15,732 nt of DNA, from NCBI GenBank assembly GCA_002308435.1, contig DBUY01000006.1:1-15732 (forward strand), read 5' to 3'. Both the position numbers and the translations under genes were made by a program. Shown in pieces: positions 6,515-14,469 of this stretch; positions within the stretch are counted from its first letter, which is position 1, and each line of letters opens with the position of its first letter. The notes beneath the pieces were generated by a model. That model saw nothing but the letters and a program-made list of their open reading frames with translations, ran no database searches and was not told the DNA's origin. The stretch comes from Proteobacteria bacterium UBA1278 (GTDB lineage: Bacteria > Pseudomonadota > Gammaproteobacteria > Comchoanobacterales > Comchoanobacteraceae).

Positions 6515-8239
6515 GTGAACCAGAAGTCAATTATTCGTCGCACTACGGTATCAGATCACATAAAGCACCTGGATACTCTTCATCCGGTTTTGCGTCGTGT
6601 TATCTCGATGCGCTCGTGCCAGTATACGCATTATCAGCTCAATGATCTTCTACGGCCAGATCAATTGCTCAATATTGATATTGTCATTGACCGTCTTGTG
6701 CATCATCGAGAGCGACAATCGGTGATCTGTATTATCGGCGACTACGATTGTGACGGTGCGACAGCTACTGCGGTCGCAATTCGGGGTCTGAAGATGCTTG
6801 GTTTTCAACAGTTAACTTATTTAGTTCCTAATCGATTTAAAAGTGGTTATGGTCTGAGCCCAGATATCGTTCAGCAATCGCTTGCGGTTGACCCCCGTCC
6901 TGATGTGTTGTTGACTGTGGATAATGGAATTTCGAGCATCGATGGTGTAGCTTGCGCACGCCAAGCAAATCTTGATGTTATTATCACTGACCATCATCTT
7001 CCTGGGCGGACACTTCCTGACACACCATATATTATCAATCCACAGCTGGCTGGTGATACTTTCTCGTCAAAAGCCATATGTGGTGTTGGGGTCGTGTTCT
7101 ATGTGTTGTTGGCATTAAGAGGACGATTGATGTCATCAGGCGTACTTAGTGCGCCAGTGAATATGATGCCACTGCTTGATTTAGTCACATTAGGCACTAT
7201 TGCGGACTGTGTGCCGCTTGATCAAAATAATCGTACATTGATTCATCACGGGCTACAGCGTCTTCGTCGTGGTCAGGCATGTGCTGGCATTCGAGCGCTT
7301 TGCAACGTAGCACGTGTGCGTTTATCATCGTTGACAGCTGTTGACCTCGCCTTTCGAGTGGCGCCTAAGCTGAATGCTGCTGGTCGTATGGATGATATGT
7401 CGATAGGCGTGCGTTGTCTGATCACTGATGATGCCCGGTTAGCCGATTCGCTATCACAACAGCTTGCTGACTTTAATTCAGAGCGGTTACAAGTTCAGGA
7501 CAGTATGCATCAACAAGCACTTGCTATTATCGGAAAACAACCTCTCAGGGAGCGATCAGTAGTTGTCCTCTATCATCCGGAGTGGCACCAGGGTGTTATT
7601 GGTATTTTAGCCTCGCGTATTAAAGAGGCAACGCACAAGCCATGTATTGTATTTGCACCAGATGGTGATTCGAATATCAAAGGATCTGGTCGCTCAGTTG
7701 AAGGCATACATCTTCGCGATCTTCTAGATTCTGTTGCTACGCAAACAGGACTTATTCATAAATTTGGCGGTCACGCCATGGCTGCTGGATTAAGTCTTGC
7801 TCATGAAAATCTGGACGCGTTTATAACAGCCATTAATTCACAAATAGACACTTATTCTGCTGCGTTATTTACGCCATCAATTCAAACTGATGGGCCGCTT
7901 TCTCCCAATGAGATGACGATTGCTACCGCTGAGGCGCTTCTTGACTATGGTATTTGGGGACATAGTTACCCAGAGCCGGTATTTGATAATGTCCTACGTG
8001 TGCAGCATAAGCGTTTGCTCAAAGACAAACATCTTAAATTGCGCCTGATGAGTGATCACGGTTGCTATGATGCCATCTGGTTTTTTTGTTCGGATGAAGC
8101 GCAACGCTTGATTGACGTTAATTCGTCCTACCGTTTTTTCTACCGCTTAGCGATTAATACTTATCTTGGTGAGCGTACTTTGAATTTACTTCTTGAGTAT
8201 GCAACGGTTGTTGCAGAGTGTGAGGCTGTTGAAATATAG
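6515..8239 (+). CDS. recJ: Single-stranded-DNA-specific 5'-3' exonuclease RecJ
   Basis: RecJ degrades single-stranded DNA 5' to 3' in recombinational repair (RecFOR pathway), mismatch repair and base excision repair, using Mn/Mg ions. Counting from the GTG at 6515, residues 75-82 are GDYDCDGA (motif I), TVDNGISS follows at ~135, TDHHLPG with the DHH triad is at 158-164, LNAAGRMDDMS lies near 292, and the DHHA1 signature GGHAMAAG is at 418-425. All metal-binding motifs are intact. Start choice: GTG 6515 has an upstream AGAAG and gives 574 residues, close to the 577 of E. coli RecJ, with the N-terminus in register (IIRR). A TTG at 6461 would add 18 hydrophobic residues and has no ribosome site. 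The gene follows the hydrolase by 60 bases, so read-through from it is possible. No clear terminator follows. Confidence 0.96.
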   Translation: MNQKSIIRRTTVSDHIKHLDTLHPVLRRVISMRSCQYTHYQLNDLLRPDQLLNIDIVIDRLVHHRERQSVICIIGDYDCDGATATAVAIRGLKMLGFQQLTYLVPNRFKSGYGLSPDIVQQSLAVDPRPDVLLTVDNGISSIDGVACARQANLDVIITDHHLPGRTLPDTPYIINPQLAGDTFSSKAICGVGVVFYVLLALRGRLMSSGVLSAPVNMMPLLDLVTLGTIADCVPLDQNNRTLIHHGLQRLRRGQACAGIRALCNVARVRLSSLTAVDLAFRVAPKLNAAGRMDDMSIGVRCLITDDARLADSLSQQLADFNSERLQVQDSMHQQALAIIGKQPLRERSVVVLYHPEWHQGVIGILASRIKEATHKPCIVFAPDGDSNIKGSGRSVEGIHLRDLLDSVATQTGLIHKFGGHAMAAGLSLAHENLDAFITAINSQIDTYSAALFTPSIQTDGPLSPNEMTIATAEALLDYGIWGHSYPEPVFDNVLRVQHKRLLKDKHLKLRLMSDHGCYDAIWFFCSDEAQRLIDVNSSYRFFYRLAINTYLGERTLNLLLEYATVVAECEAVEI

Positions 8240-8316
8240 CGCTAGTCGCCAGATTGAAAAACGATAAACCCTAACAATATATTCATTTCGTCAACGAAAG
8301 CTGGGGAAGTGGGCGG

Positions 8317-8544
8317 TTACTTCTTTTTGAAGTTTGAAAACCCTTTAAATTTCTGCTTGAACTTTTCAACTGCGCCGGTATCACTGACCTGTCGTTTTCC
8401 AGTGTACGCGCTGTGACATTTGAAACAACTTTCAACTGTGAATTGTGCAGCGTGAAATGCGCCTTTAAGTACCATCTTGTTCCCACAACCTGCGCAGTTT
8501 ACCTGGGCTTCTATGATGGCGCTGTGTATGTTGCTCTGGACCAT
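8317..8544 (-). CDS. rpmE: 50S ribosomal protein bL31 (zinc-binding type)
   Basis: The 75-residue product matches bL31: NIH near the N-terminus, NCAGCGN (16-22), CFKCHSAYTGK (40-50), then a basic C-terminus with VEKFKQKF. Cys17, Cys20, Cys40 and Cys43 would bind zinc, so this is the zinc-containing form rather than the cysteine-free paralog induced by zinc starvation. bL31 bridges the two ribosomal subunits near the central protuberance. The first cysteine pair is CxxC, whereas many family members have CxC. It is transcribed towards recJ, ending 77 bases from it, and divergently from the 8688 gene. No strong ribosome site precedes the ATG. The four-lysine-rich tail is slightly longer than in E. 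coli (70 residues). Confidence 0.93.
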   Translation of the reverse strand: MVQSNIHSAIIEAQVNCAGCGNKMVLKGAFHAAQFTVESCFKCHSAYTGKRQVSDTGAVEKFKQKFKGFSNFKKK

Positions 8545-8573
8545 ATGTATAAATCCACAAAAGTTCGATGCTC

Positions 8574-8579
8574 ATTATA
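8574..8579 (-). promoter_or_regulatory. Candidate -10 element of rpmE
   Basis: On the minus strand this reads TATAAT, a perfect -10, 29 bases before the rpmE ATG, giving a leader of about 22 bases. No good -35 lies at 16-18 bases, so the promoter may depend on an activator or other contacts. Confidence 0.45.
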
Positions 8580-8630
8580 CCCACTTCATGTATCAAATGC
8601 TAGTGTTGTTATTAACTAATCAACTAAAAT

Positions 8631-8659
8631 CTGACAGATGTCGGTATCTAAGCTATAAA
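8631..8659 (+). promoter_or_regulatory. Candidate sigma-70 promoter of the 8688 gene
   Basis: CTGACA (8631-8636), a 17-base spacer and TATAAA (8654-8659) each match consensus at five of six positions. Transcription would start near 8666, about 22 bases before the ATG. A second, perfect TATAAT at 8671-8676 lacks a good -35 and would give a nearly leaderless mRNA. Confidence 0.5.
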
Positions 8660-8687
8660 AAGCATAGTCTTATAATATATTCACGAT

Positions 8688-9347
8688 ATGGCAATATTTC
8701 GTAGAAAAGGGTACAAAAAATTACCTGAGTCTCGCACTGACGTTGAGCAGGTCAACTTTAACAATAAATTTGGTGAAGAAATATACTGGTTTCTACCAGC
8801 TATGAGTAGACAGTCATACCTACTATCTGTAAAGCAACTCGAGGATTTCACGCAATTATGTTGGCATGGCTTCTGTAGTATTCATTTTGATTTGGATGAC
8901 CCTAGGTATCGTGATTACCTGAAAGCGTCGCCAGACGACTTGGCATGGGTTTTCAAAAGTCATAAAATGCATTTGCAGGCAAAAAAGCATAGTGCGCTTA
9001 CTGCACTGACAGAGGCAATTGATCAGTCCCCATATGCTTCTGGTGTAACGTATAAGATTCAAGATAACGACGATATCGTTATCAGTATGATGGATCGGCG
9101 TCAGCGAGAATATCTCGAGCCCTATTTGGCCGAGTATAAACAAGCTGGTGAAATGCTTGGCTCTCCGCGCTCCAGTGGCTTACCTACAATAGAACAATTC
9201 TTTAGCTTTGCTAATCAGCGGGTCAAGTCGCGGACTGATATCACAACTACTCCGGCAGCTCGATCAGCAACATATGAAGGCTTCAAAGCATTTACTTCTA
9301 AGCTTGCGACAAAAAAGAATAATCTTCATACACCCAAGCCGCAATAA
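8688..9347 (+). CDS. Unrecognised soluble protein, 219 aa
   Basis: The frame is complete, with a good candidate promoter 22 bases upstream of the ATG, but no Shine-Dalgarno sequence. The product has no signal peptide and no membrane segment. The N-terminus is basic (MAIFRRKGYKK), residues ~30-110 are mixed with many aromatic residues (YWFLPAM, CWHGFCSIHFD), residues ~105-155 are predicted mostly helical, and the last 40 residues are polar and basic, probably disordered. I recognise no domain or catalytic motif. It sits between rpmE (divergent, 143 bases away) and ftsK (same strand, 137 bases downstream). An AT-rich CAATAA/TTATTG hairpin overlaps its stop codon (9342-9364). It could be a lineage-specific protein or an effector; neither is shown by the sequence. 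Confidence 0.75.
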   Translation: MAIFRRKGYKKLPESRTDVEQVNFNNKFGEEIYWFLPAMSRQSYLLSVKQLEDFTQLCWHGFCSIHFDLDDPRYRDYLKASPDDLAWVFKSHKMHLQAKKHSALTALTEAIDQSPYASGVTYKIQDNDDIVISMMDRRQREYLEPYLAEYKQAGEMLGSPRSSGLPTIEQFFSFANQRVKSRTDITTTPAARSATYEGFKAFTSKLATKKNNLHTPKPQ

Positions 9348-9377
9348 TCTGTAAATCTTTATTGTATTTATTCATGC

Positions 9378-9426
9378 GTCACTACGATCACATACTTGGC
9401 TGAAATCTTGATCATCGTGTGGTGAC
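9378..9426. repeat. Imperfect inverted repeat upstream of ftsK
   Basis: GTCAC (9378-9382) pairs with GTGAC (9422-9426), and GATCA (9386-9390) with TGATC (9409-9413), with mismatched bases between. The loop is about 18 bases. It lies in the ftsK leader region and could be an operator or a hairpin; support is weak. Confidence 0.3.
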
Positions 9427-9484
9427 AGTTGCAGATATTGCTGGTTTCAGGTAGTGTAACAGACATGATTCTGCGGTTATATCA

Positions 9485-11857
9485 ATGAATGAAACACCCT
9501 CGGTAGAGCGCTATCGTGCCGTATCCAGCATTGGATGGATCACTGCTGCGATTTTCTTCGGATTTAGCTTGCATGACCTCATGCTGCGTCCAGAGATTGC
9601 CTCCATCGATAACGGATTTGTGACGCATACTGTTGGTCCGATTGGCTTTGAACTTGCTCAGCTGTCGATATTGAGCTTAGGTTATGGTGCATTTTTATTG
9701 CCAATTATGTTTCTGTGCATTGCATGGGCCAGTTTATCAACCTCATCAATCACAATTCGCCAGCAACTGCTATTATTCTTCATTTTTCTGGTCTCTTTAC
9801 CACTCGCCAATATTTTATTGCCGATTCGCGTTGTGCCACCGGTATTCACTGCAGGTGGGCGTATTGGTGACTTTTTAACCCAACAGTTATTTCAATATTT
9901 TGATTACACTGGCTCACTTGTTTTACTGACGGGTTCTTTGATTGCGCTTCTCAATGTCTTGTTGTTTGACTACCTGCAGCCGATCATCACCAATATGATG
10001 TCCATGATTCTGTCTAGCGTTCAGGGCATGCTGAAGACCATCTCTTCAAGTATTCAACGACCAGTTCAAGATACAGTCGTTGCAGCTGAAGCCTCTTCAT
10101 TGGTAGAGCTAGACGATAGCACAGGGCTAGAGCCTGCGATAAAGTGGTCTGCAACTGATACAGCAGATAAATCGCAGAGCGACTTATCAGGTTCTGTCAG
10201 AAAGGCGCCTGTCATGCCTTCGATACAAGCATCATCTGGCTCACCGACGACTGCTAATACGTCACAAACGTCCACTGAGGCATTGAGGGCAAAATACGCT
10301 GCAAAACTGGCTAAGCGTAAACAACAAAAACTCACAAAAGCCACTGCTAAGCAAGCAGACTTAACTGAGACTGAAAAAATCACGGCGACAGTGGCGCTTT
10401 CTACCCCACCTTTAGATCTGCTTAATCAAGATAAGTTGAGCGAAAAGATCAAAGAGGATCCAAAAAAGTTACAATTACTCGCTCAGGCAATTGAAGATAA
10501 GCTCAATGATTTTGGCGTTGATGCTAAAGTCATGAATATTCTACTAGGTCCTATTATCACGCGATTTGAGATACAACCTGCGCCTGGTACCAAAGCCAGT
10601 AAAATCACTGGCCTTGCCCGCGATCTCGCTCGTTCTTTATCTGTGTCTAGTGTTCGAGTCGTTGAGGTTATTCCTGGTAAGACTTACATTGGTCTCGAGA
10701 TTCCCAATCGCAAGCGTGTGACGGTTAGCTTGAAAACACTTTTTGAATCTGATGCTTTTCAAACTGCACGCTCCTCGCTCTGCCTCGCTCTCGGGGTTGA
10801 TATCAGTGGTGATCCAGTTGTCGTTGATTTGGCCAAAATGCCGCATCTGCTCGTCGCTGGTACCACAGGCTCAGGTAAATCAGTTGGGTTGAACTCATTG
10901 CTGTTGAGCTTGTTGTATAAGACCAGCCCTCAGGACCTGCGCTTAATTCTAATTGATCCGAAAATGTTAGAATTTGCAATCTATGAAGGTATACCTCATT
11001 TGCTGACATCTGTCGTTACCGATATGAACGATGCTTCCTATGCGCTTAATTGGTGTGTCAACGAGATGGAGCGACGCTATAAACTCATGGCTGATCTTGG
11101 TGTCAGAAACATCAGTAGTTACAATGAAAAAATCAAAAAAATCCCGACTATTGAGAATGACTCTGACATGTCGCACGAGCATCTACCGTATATCGTGGTG
11201 ATCGCCGATGAGTTTGCTGATATGATGATGATGGTTGGCAAGAAGGTCGAACAACTCATCGCACGCCTTGCGCAAAAGGCTAGGGCGGCTGGTATCCATC
11301 TTATTCTCGCTACACAGCGCCCATCCGTTGATGTCATCACTGGTCTCATTAAGGCGAATATCCCAACACGGATATCTTTTCAAGTATCCTCGAAAATTGA
11401 CTCTCGCACCATATTAGACCAGCAGGGTGCTGAATCCCTTCTTGGTTATGGGGACATGCTCTATTTATCTCCAGGATCAGGTGTGCCGATGCGATGTCAT
11501 GGTGCCTTTGTCTCTGATGACTCGGTCGCGGGTGTTGTTGAGCATTTGCGTGCTTCTGGACCTCCTGACTACATCGAGATTCAACGCCCGTCTGATGATC
11601 CTGAATCACCGCAGATTGATATGCTTGCAACTCCTGCAGACGATAAGCGTAGTAAGGATGACTCACTTTATGATCAGATTGTTGAGTTTGTGACGACCAG
11701 TCGTAAAGTCTCCACATCGAGCGTCCAGAGGCGATTTCGAATTGGCTACAATCGCGCCTCTGTGATGGTTGAGCGCATGGAAAGTAGCGGCATTGTTAGT
11801 CCGATGGATGTGAATGGCCAGCGGCAGGTACTTGCACCACCGCCGCCAAAGGACTGA
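9485..11857 (+). CDS. ftsK: DNA translocase FtsK
   Basis: FtsK anchors at the division septum and pumps DNA so that XerCD can resolve chromosome dimers at dif. The N-terminus has four hydrophobic segments (about 12-31, 56-84, 92-112, 142-164). A polar linker with a basic helical part runs from ~165 to ~310. The motor follows: Walker A GTTGSGKS at 459-466 (Lys465) and Walker B ending VVIADE (Asp575, Glu576), then ATQRPSVDVITGLIKANIP, highly conserved in the family. The C-terminal gamma domain (about 725-785), a winged helix that reads KOPS sequences, is present (VSTSSVQRRFRIGYNRA). At 790 residues it is much shorter than E. coli FtsK (1329) because the linker is short, close to SpoIIIE and many other FtsK proteins. 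The ATG at 9485 lacks a good ribosome site, but no better start was found. Confidence 0.96.
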   Translation: MNETPSVERYRAVSSIGWITAAIFFGFSLHDLMLRPEIASIDNGFVTHTVGPIGFELAQLSILSLGYGAFLLPIMFLCIAWASLSTSSITIRQQLLLFFIFLVSLPLANILLPIRVVPPVFTAGGRIGDFLTQQLFQYFDYTGSLVLLTGSLIALLNVLLFDYLQPIITNMMSMILSSVQGMLKTISSSIQRPVQDTVVAAEASSLVELDDSTGLEPAIKWSATDTADKSQSDLSGSVRKAPVMPSIQASSGSPTTANTSQTSTEALRAKYAAKLAKRKQQKLTKATAKQADLTETEKITATVALSTPPLDLLNQDKLSEKIKEDPKKLQLLAQAIEDKLNDFGVDAKVMNILLGPIITRFEIQPAPGTKASKITGLARDLARSLSVSSVRVVEVIPGKTYIGLEIPNRKRVTVSLKTLFESDAFQTARSSLCLALGVDISGDPVVVDLAKMPHLLVAGTTGSGKSVGLNSLLLSLLYKTSPQDLRLILIDPKMLEFAIYEGIPHLLTSVVTDMNDASYALNWCVNEMERRYKLMADLGVRNISSYNEKIKKIPTIENDSDMSHEHLPYIVVIADEFADMMMMVGKKVEQLIARLAQKARAAGIHLILATQRPSVDVITGLIKANIPTRISFQVSSKIDSRTILDQQGAESLLGYGDMLYLSPGSGVPMRCHGAFVSDDSVAGVVEHLRASGPPDYIEIQRPSDDPESPQIDMLATPADDKRSKDDSLYDQIVEFVTTSRKVSTSSVQRRFRIGYNRASVMVERMESSGIVSPMDVNGQRQVLAPPPPKD

Positions 11858-11894
11858 TGTCATCAGAAGTCATCTCTGACAGGTTCCTTTTTTT
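11848..11894 (+). terminator. Possible weak terminator of ftsK
   Basis: AAAGGA then CTG (around the ftsK stop) can pair with CAG and TCCTTT at 11880-11890, with a bulged GT. Seven T residues follow at 11888-11894, some of them used in the stem. The loop is 23 bases, and a smaller CTGATG/CATCAG hairpin competes. The element overlaps the next gene's candidate promoter. Confidence 0.3.
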
Positions 11895-11904
11895 ATACTA
11901 TACA
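11876..11904 (+). promoter_or_regulatory. Candidate promoter of the small membrane protein gene
   Basis: CTGACA (11876-11881), a 17-base spacer and TATACA (11899-11904). The start of transcription would be near 11911, placing the AGGAG site about 14 bases into the mRNA. TATACT at 11894-11899 is an alternative -10, but its spacing is poor. Confidence 0.42.
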
Positions 11905-11924
11905 AAATATATATTCATTTAATG

Positions 11925-11929
11925 AGGAG
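11925..11929 (+). promoter_or_regulatory. Shine-Dalgarno site fixing the start at 11937
   Basis: AGGAG, seven bases before ATG 11937. It shows that the upstream in-frame ATG at 11922, which overlaps this site, is not the start. Confidence 0.8.
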
Positions 11930-11936
11930 AATAACA

Positions 11937-12335
11937 ATGGATGCATTGAGTGTAACTTTTATAACAGGTGTGTTTGCCGCATCCTGCGCGATCAAATTTA
12001 TTCATGAACCTGGTTCCCTGACCGAAATCATGAAAGCTGCTGTTAAGAATCCTGCAATATCTGTTTTGTCTGCGATTTTGCCATTAATTCTTGGTTTGAT
12101 TATCGTTGTTTCATTTGGCCCAAGCTTCATGCTGACGCGTGCTGATGCACTTGCTGTCATTATAGGGGCATTTCTTGTCGCTAATGGTCTATTTAGATTG
12201 TGGGCTGTGAAAATGTGGCGCGCACTTGTCGACAAAATGAGTGATAAAAAAGCACCACACTTTCCCATGTCATTGATGTTAATCGTTGGAATCGTACTGA
12301 TGTTAATCGGCGTCGGTGTCATTCCGATTGGCTAG
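11937..12335 (+). CDS. Small integral membrane protein, unrecognised
   Basis: A 132-residue protein starting at the ATG after a strong AGGAG. Hydrophobic segments lie at about 4-19, 41-62, 70-90 and 108-130, so three or four membrane passes. The second contains AILPLILGLIIVV and the last LIVGIVLMLIGVGVIPIG. Conserved-looking polar patches are the loop with HEPGSL (24-29) and a basic cytoplasmic-type loop (KMWRALVDKMSDKK, about 92-106). I recognise no family. It has its own candidate promoter and a strong terminator, so it is probably expressed as a single gene. It lies between ftsK and serS. In many gammaproteobacteria lolA and rarA occupy this interval, but neither is here. Function unknown. 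Confidence 0.85.
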   Translation: MDALSVTFITGVFAASCAIKFIHEPGSLTEIMKAAVKNPAISVLSAILPLILGLIIVVSFGPSFMLTRADALAVIIGAFLVANGLFRLWAVKMWRALVDKMSDKKAPHFPMSLMLIVGIVLMLIGVGVIPIG

Positions 12336-12371
12336 GGTAAAGAGCATAGCGGTCTTTATTGTCATAGAAAG

Positions 12372-12404
12372 CAGTCAGTTCCTCGAGGAATCTGGCTGGT
12401 TTTC
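12372..12404 (+). terminator. Intrinsic terminator after the small membrane protein gene
   Basis: CAGTCAG (12372-12378) pairs with CTGGCTG (12392-12398), with one G-U, and TTCC pairs with GGAA above it around a TCGA loop; one T is bulged. GTTTTCTT follows. This is a good rho-independent terminator 36 bases after the stop. In the other direction it has a short TTT and could also help end serS transcription. Confidence 0.75.
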
Positions 12405-12475
12405 TTATTTATATCTTGCAAATAGTATTCTGATGTATAGGGTAGTAACACACAAGCAGTCGTGCGTGACCATGG

Positions 12476-13750
12476 TTAACACTTGATCTTCTCAAGATTT
12501 CCCATATAGGGTTTAATTGCATCAGGAATTCTGATTGATCCATCCGCCTCTTGGTAGTTCTCTATTACGGCGATCAGTAATCGCCCAACTGCTACCCCTG
12601 AGCCATTCAATGCATGCAGTAGTGCGGTCTTCTTGTTCTCTGGTCGATAACGCGCTTTTATTCTACGAGTCTGAAAGTCCTCTGTGTTCGAACATGAGGA
12701 AATTTCGCGATAGGTATTTTGGCTTGGTATCCATACTTCAATGTCATAGGTCTTAGCCGCTGCAAAGCCCATATCACCAGTACACAACGAGATTACCTGA
12801 TAGGGTAGGTCCAATGCTTTGAGAATATTTTCTGCGTGATTGGTCATCAGTTCAAGTGCTTTGTAAGAGTCCTCTGGCTGAACAATACGTACAAGCTCAA
12901 CTTTCTCGAATTGATGCACCCTAAATATGCCTTTCGTGTCCTTCCCGTATGACCCTGCCTCTTTTCTGAAGCATAGGCTGTGTGCGCAGTAGGCAAGTGG
13001 GAGATTATCTGTATCGACAATCTGATTAGCGACAAGGTTAACGAGTTGGACTTCAGCAGTTGGAATCAACATCAATTCCCGTTCGTCATTAGTGATAAAT
13101 AGATCTTCTCGAAATTTGGGGAGTTGGCCTGACCCGTACAGAGTTTCAGGTTTCGCCAGTACGGGGAGATTATACTCTGTGTAGTCGTGCTTTTCGGTAT
13201 GTACATCAATCATCCACTGGGTTAGAGCTCTGTGTAATTTTGAGATCGAGCCCTTCAGGAGTGTAAAGCGGCTACCAGCGAGTTCTGCAGCTGTCGCGTT
13301 ATCAATCGTTTTGTCTTGAGCGCAGAGCAATTCATGATCTTTGACTGGAAAGTCAAAAGATCTTGGTGTGCCGTTCTTTCTGACGACGATATTATCACTT
13401 TCGTCTTGTCCAATTGGTACTGATTCGTGTGGAATATTGGGTACATCACTGAGTAGTTCAGTGAGGCTGAGCTCGATTTCTCGTGTTGATTCTTCAGCAC
13501 TTTTAACTTGCTGGCTGATCACGGCAGCTTTTTGTAAGGCTTCTTCACAATCCGCCCCTGTTTTCTTGGCTTCACCAATTTGTTTAGCCAACTTGTTTCG
13601 ATCCATCTGCAACGTTTCTAGTGTTTGCAGTGACGAACGGCGTTGTTCTTCTAACGCTTTAATGTGGGATGTGTCGAGCGCGTAACCTCGCGTGCTTAGG
13701 CGTTGCGAGAGCAGGTCGAGTTGCTCCCGCACTAATCTGAGATCTATCAT
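12476..13750 (-). CDS. serS: Seryl-tRNA synthetase
   Basis: Charges tRNA-Ser (and tRNA-Sec where present) with serine in two ATP-dependent steps; cytoplasmic homodimer, class II synthetase. The N-terminal ~100 residues form the long antiparallel coiled-coil arm that reads the long variable loop of tRNA-Ser (for example LEEQRRSSLQTLETLQMDRN). The catalytic core contains TAEVQLVNLV from Thr231 (serine binding), motif 2 FRKEAGSYG (261-269, Arg262), and motif 3 GSGVAVGRLLIAVIENYQ with Arg390. Length is 424 against about 430 in E. coli. All key residues are present. The ATG at 13750 lies 7 bases after the stop of the upstream yccA-like gene and lacks a strong ribosome site, so translation may be coupled. 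It ends 140 bases from the convergent small membrane gene. Confidence 0.97.
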   Translation of the reverse strand: MIDLRLVREQLDLLSQRLSTRGYALDTSHIKALEEQRRSSLQTLETLQMDRNKLAKQIGEAKKTGADCEEALQKAAVISQQVKSAEESTREIELSLTELLSDVPNIPHESVPIGQDESDNIVVRKNGTPRSFDFPVKDHELLCAQDKTIDNATAAELAGSRFTLLKGSISKLHRALTQWMIDVHTEKHDYTEYNLPVLAKPETLYGSGQLPKFREDLFITNDERELMLIPTAEVQLVNLVANQIVDTDNLPLAYCAHSLCFRKEAGSYGKDTKGIFRVHQFEKVELVRIVQPEDSYKALELMTNHAENILKALDLPYQVISLCTGDMGFAAAKTYDIEVWIPSQNTYREISSCSNTEDFQTRRIKARYRPENKKTALLHALNGSGVAVGRLLIAVIENYQEADGSIRIPDAIKPYMGNLEKIKC

Positions 13751-13757
13751 GTGTTAG

Positions 13758-14441
13758 TTAGTCTCTACGACCATTGAGCATCATGAAGATCTGAAGCAGG
13801 TAAATGAACAAATTGTATATATTCAGAAACAATGAAATTGTTGCCAGAATATAGTTGCGTTCGCCGCCGTGGATGATCTCGCTGGTGTTATACATGATTA
13901 ACCCAGAGAATACCAAGATGAACAGCGAGCTTGTCAACAAGTGAATGACTGGATATCCGAGGAATAGATTCACCAGACTCATCACAAGACCGGTGAACAG
14001 AAAAATGAATAGCATGCCGCCAAGATAAGAGAAGTCTTGTTTTGTCGTCAGTACATAGGCGGATAGTGCAAGAAATATCGTTCCTGTACATGCTGCTGTG
14101 TTGAGCAGTATTGCTGTGCCATTTGCATAGCCATAAACGACCATATTCAGAATTGGGCCCAGGGTATAGCCCATAAATGCGGTGAATGCGAATGTGAATA
14201 GAAGTCCATAGACATTATCTGCATTGCGTTGAACACAAAATAATAGGCCATACATACCAATGATCATCAATATCGGGTTCGGTACTGCTCTGGTCATCAT
14301 AGACACTGCTGCTGCTATGGCGCATGTGATTAGTGAAAGTCCCAGGAGGCAATATGTATTTCTCAGCACCTCGTGCTCAGCAATAATACTGCGACTGCGT
14401 GTGCGCGCTCTGGTCGTGTGTAGTGATTTGTGTGTTGCCAT
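13758..14441 (-). CDS. yccA: BAX inhibitor-1 / YccA family membrane protein
   Basis: A 227-residue protein with seven hydrophobic segments after a basic, Arg-rich N-terminus. Family signatures are GYTLGPILN in the middle and, near the C-terminus, GGERNYILATISLFLNIYNLFIYLLQIF, described here by its key residues Asn-Tyr-Ile and the Leu-rich helix. Length fits E. coli YccA (219). In E. coli YccA is a substrate and modulator of the membrane protease FtsH; other family members leak calcium or protons. An inner-membrane location is expected. The ATG at 14441 follows AGGAG with six bases between (14448-14452 on the plus strand). It is the first gene of a likely two-gene operon with serS. The gene name is assigned by family, so orthology to E. 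coli yccA is not proven. Confidence 0.88.
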   Translation of the reverse strand: MATHKSLHTTRARTRSRSIIAEHEVLRNTYCLLGLSLITCAIAAAVSMMTRAVPNPILMIIGMYGLLFCVQRNADNVYGLLFTFAFTAFMGYTLGPILNMVVYGYANGTAILLNTAACTGTIFLALSAYVLTTKQDFSYLGGMLFIFLFTGLVMSLVNLFLGYPVIHLLTSSLFILVFSGLIMYNTSEIIHGGERNYILATISLFLNIYNLFIYLLQIFMMLNGRRD

Positions 14442-14469
14442 GAAATACTCCTAATTCAGTAACATGCCA

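Noticed and set aside
8287..8299. Hairpin TTTCGT/ACGAAA between recJ and rpmE as a shared terminator
   Set aside because: The loop is only two bases and no T-tract follows in either direction.
9419..9427. GTGGTGACA also found in the 13-bp repeat at 3777-3785, considered as a shared regulatory site
   Set aside because: A nine-base match twice in this window is weak, and the second site lacks the partner arm.
11349..11717. 122-codon open frame antisense to ftsK
   Set aside because: It lies wholly inside the conserved FtsK motor sequence and has no recognisable product; it is a shadow frame.
12002..12322. 106-codon open frame antisense to the small membrane protein
   Set aside because: The plus-strand gene has a strong ribosome site, promoter and terminator; the antisense frame has none.
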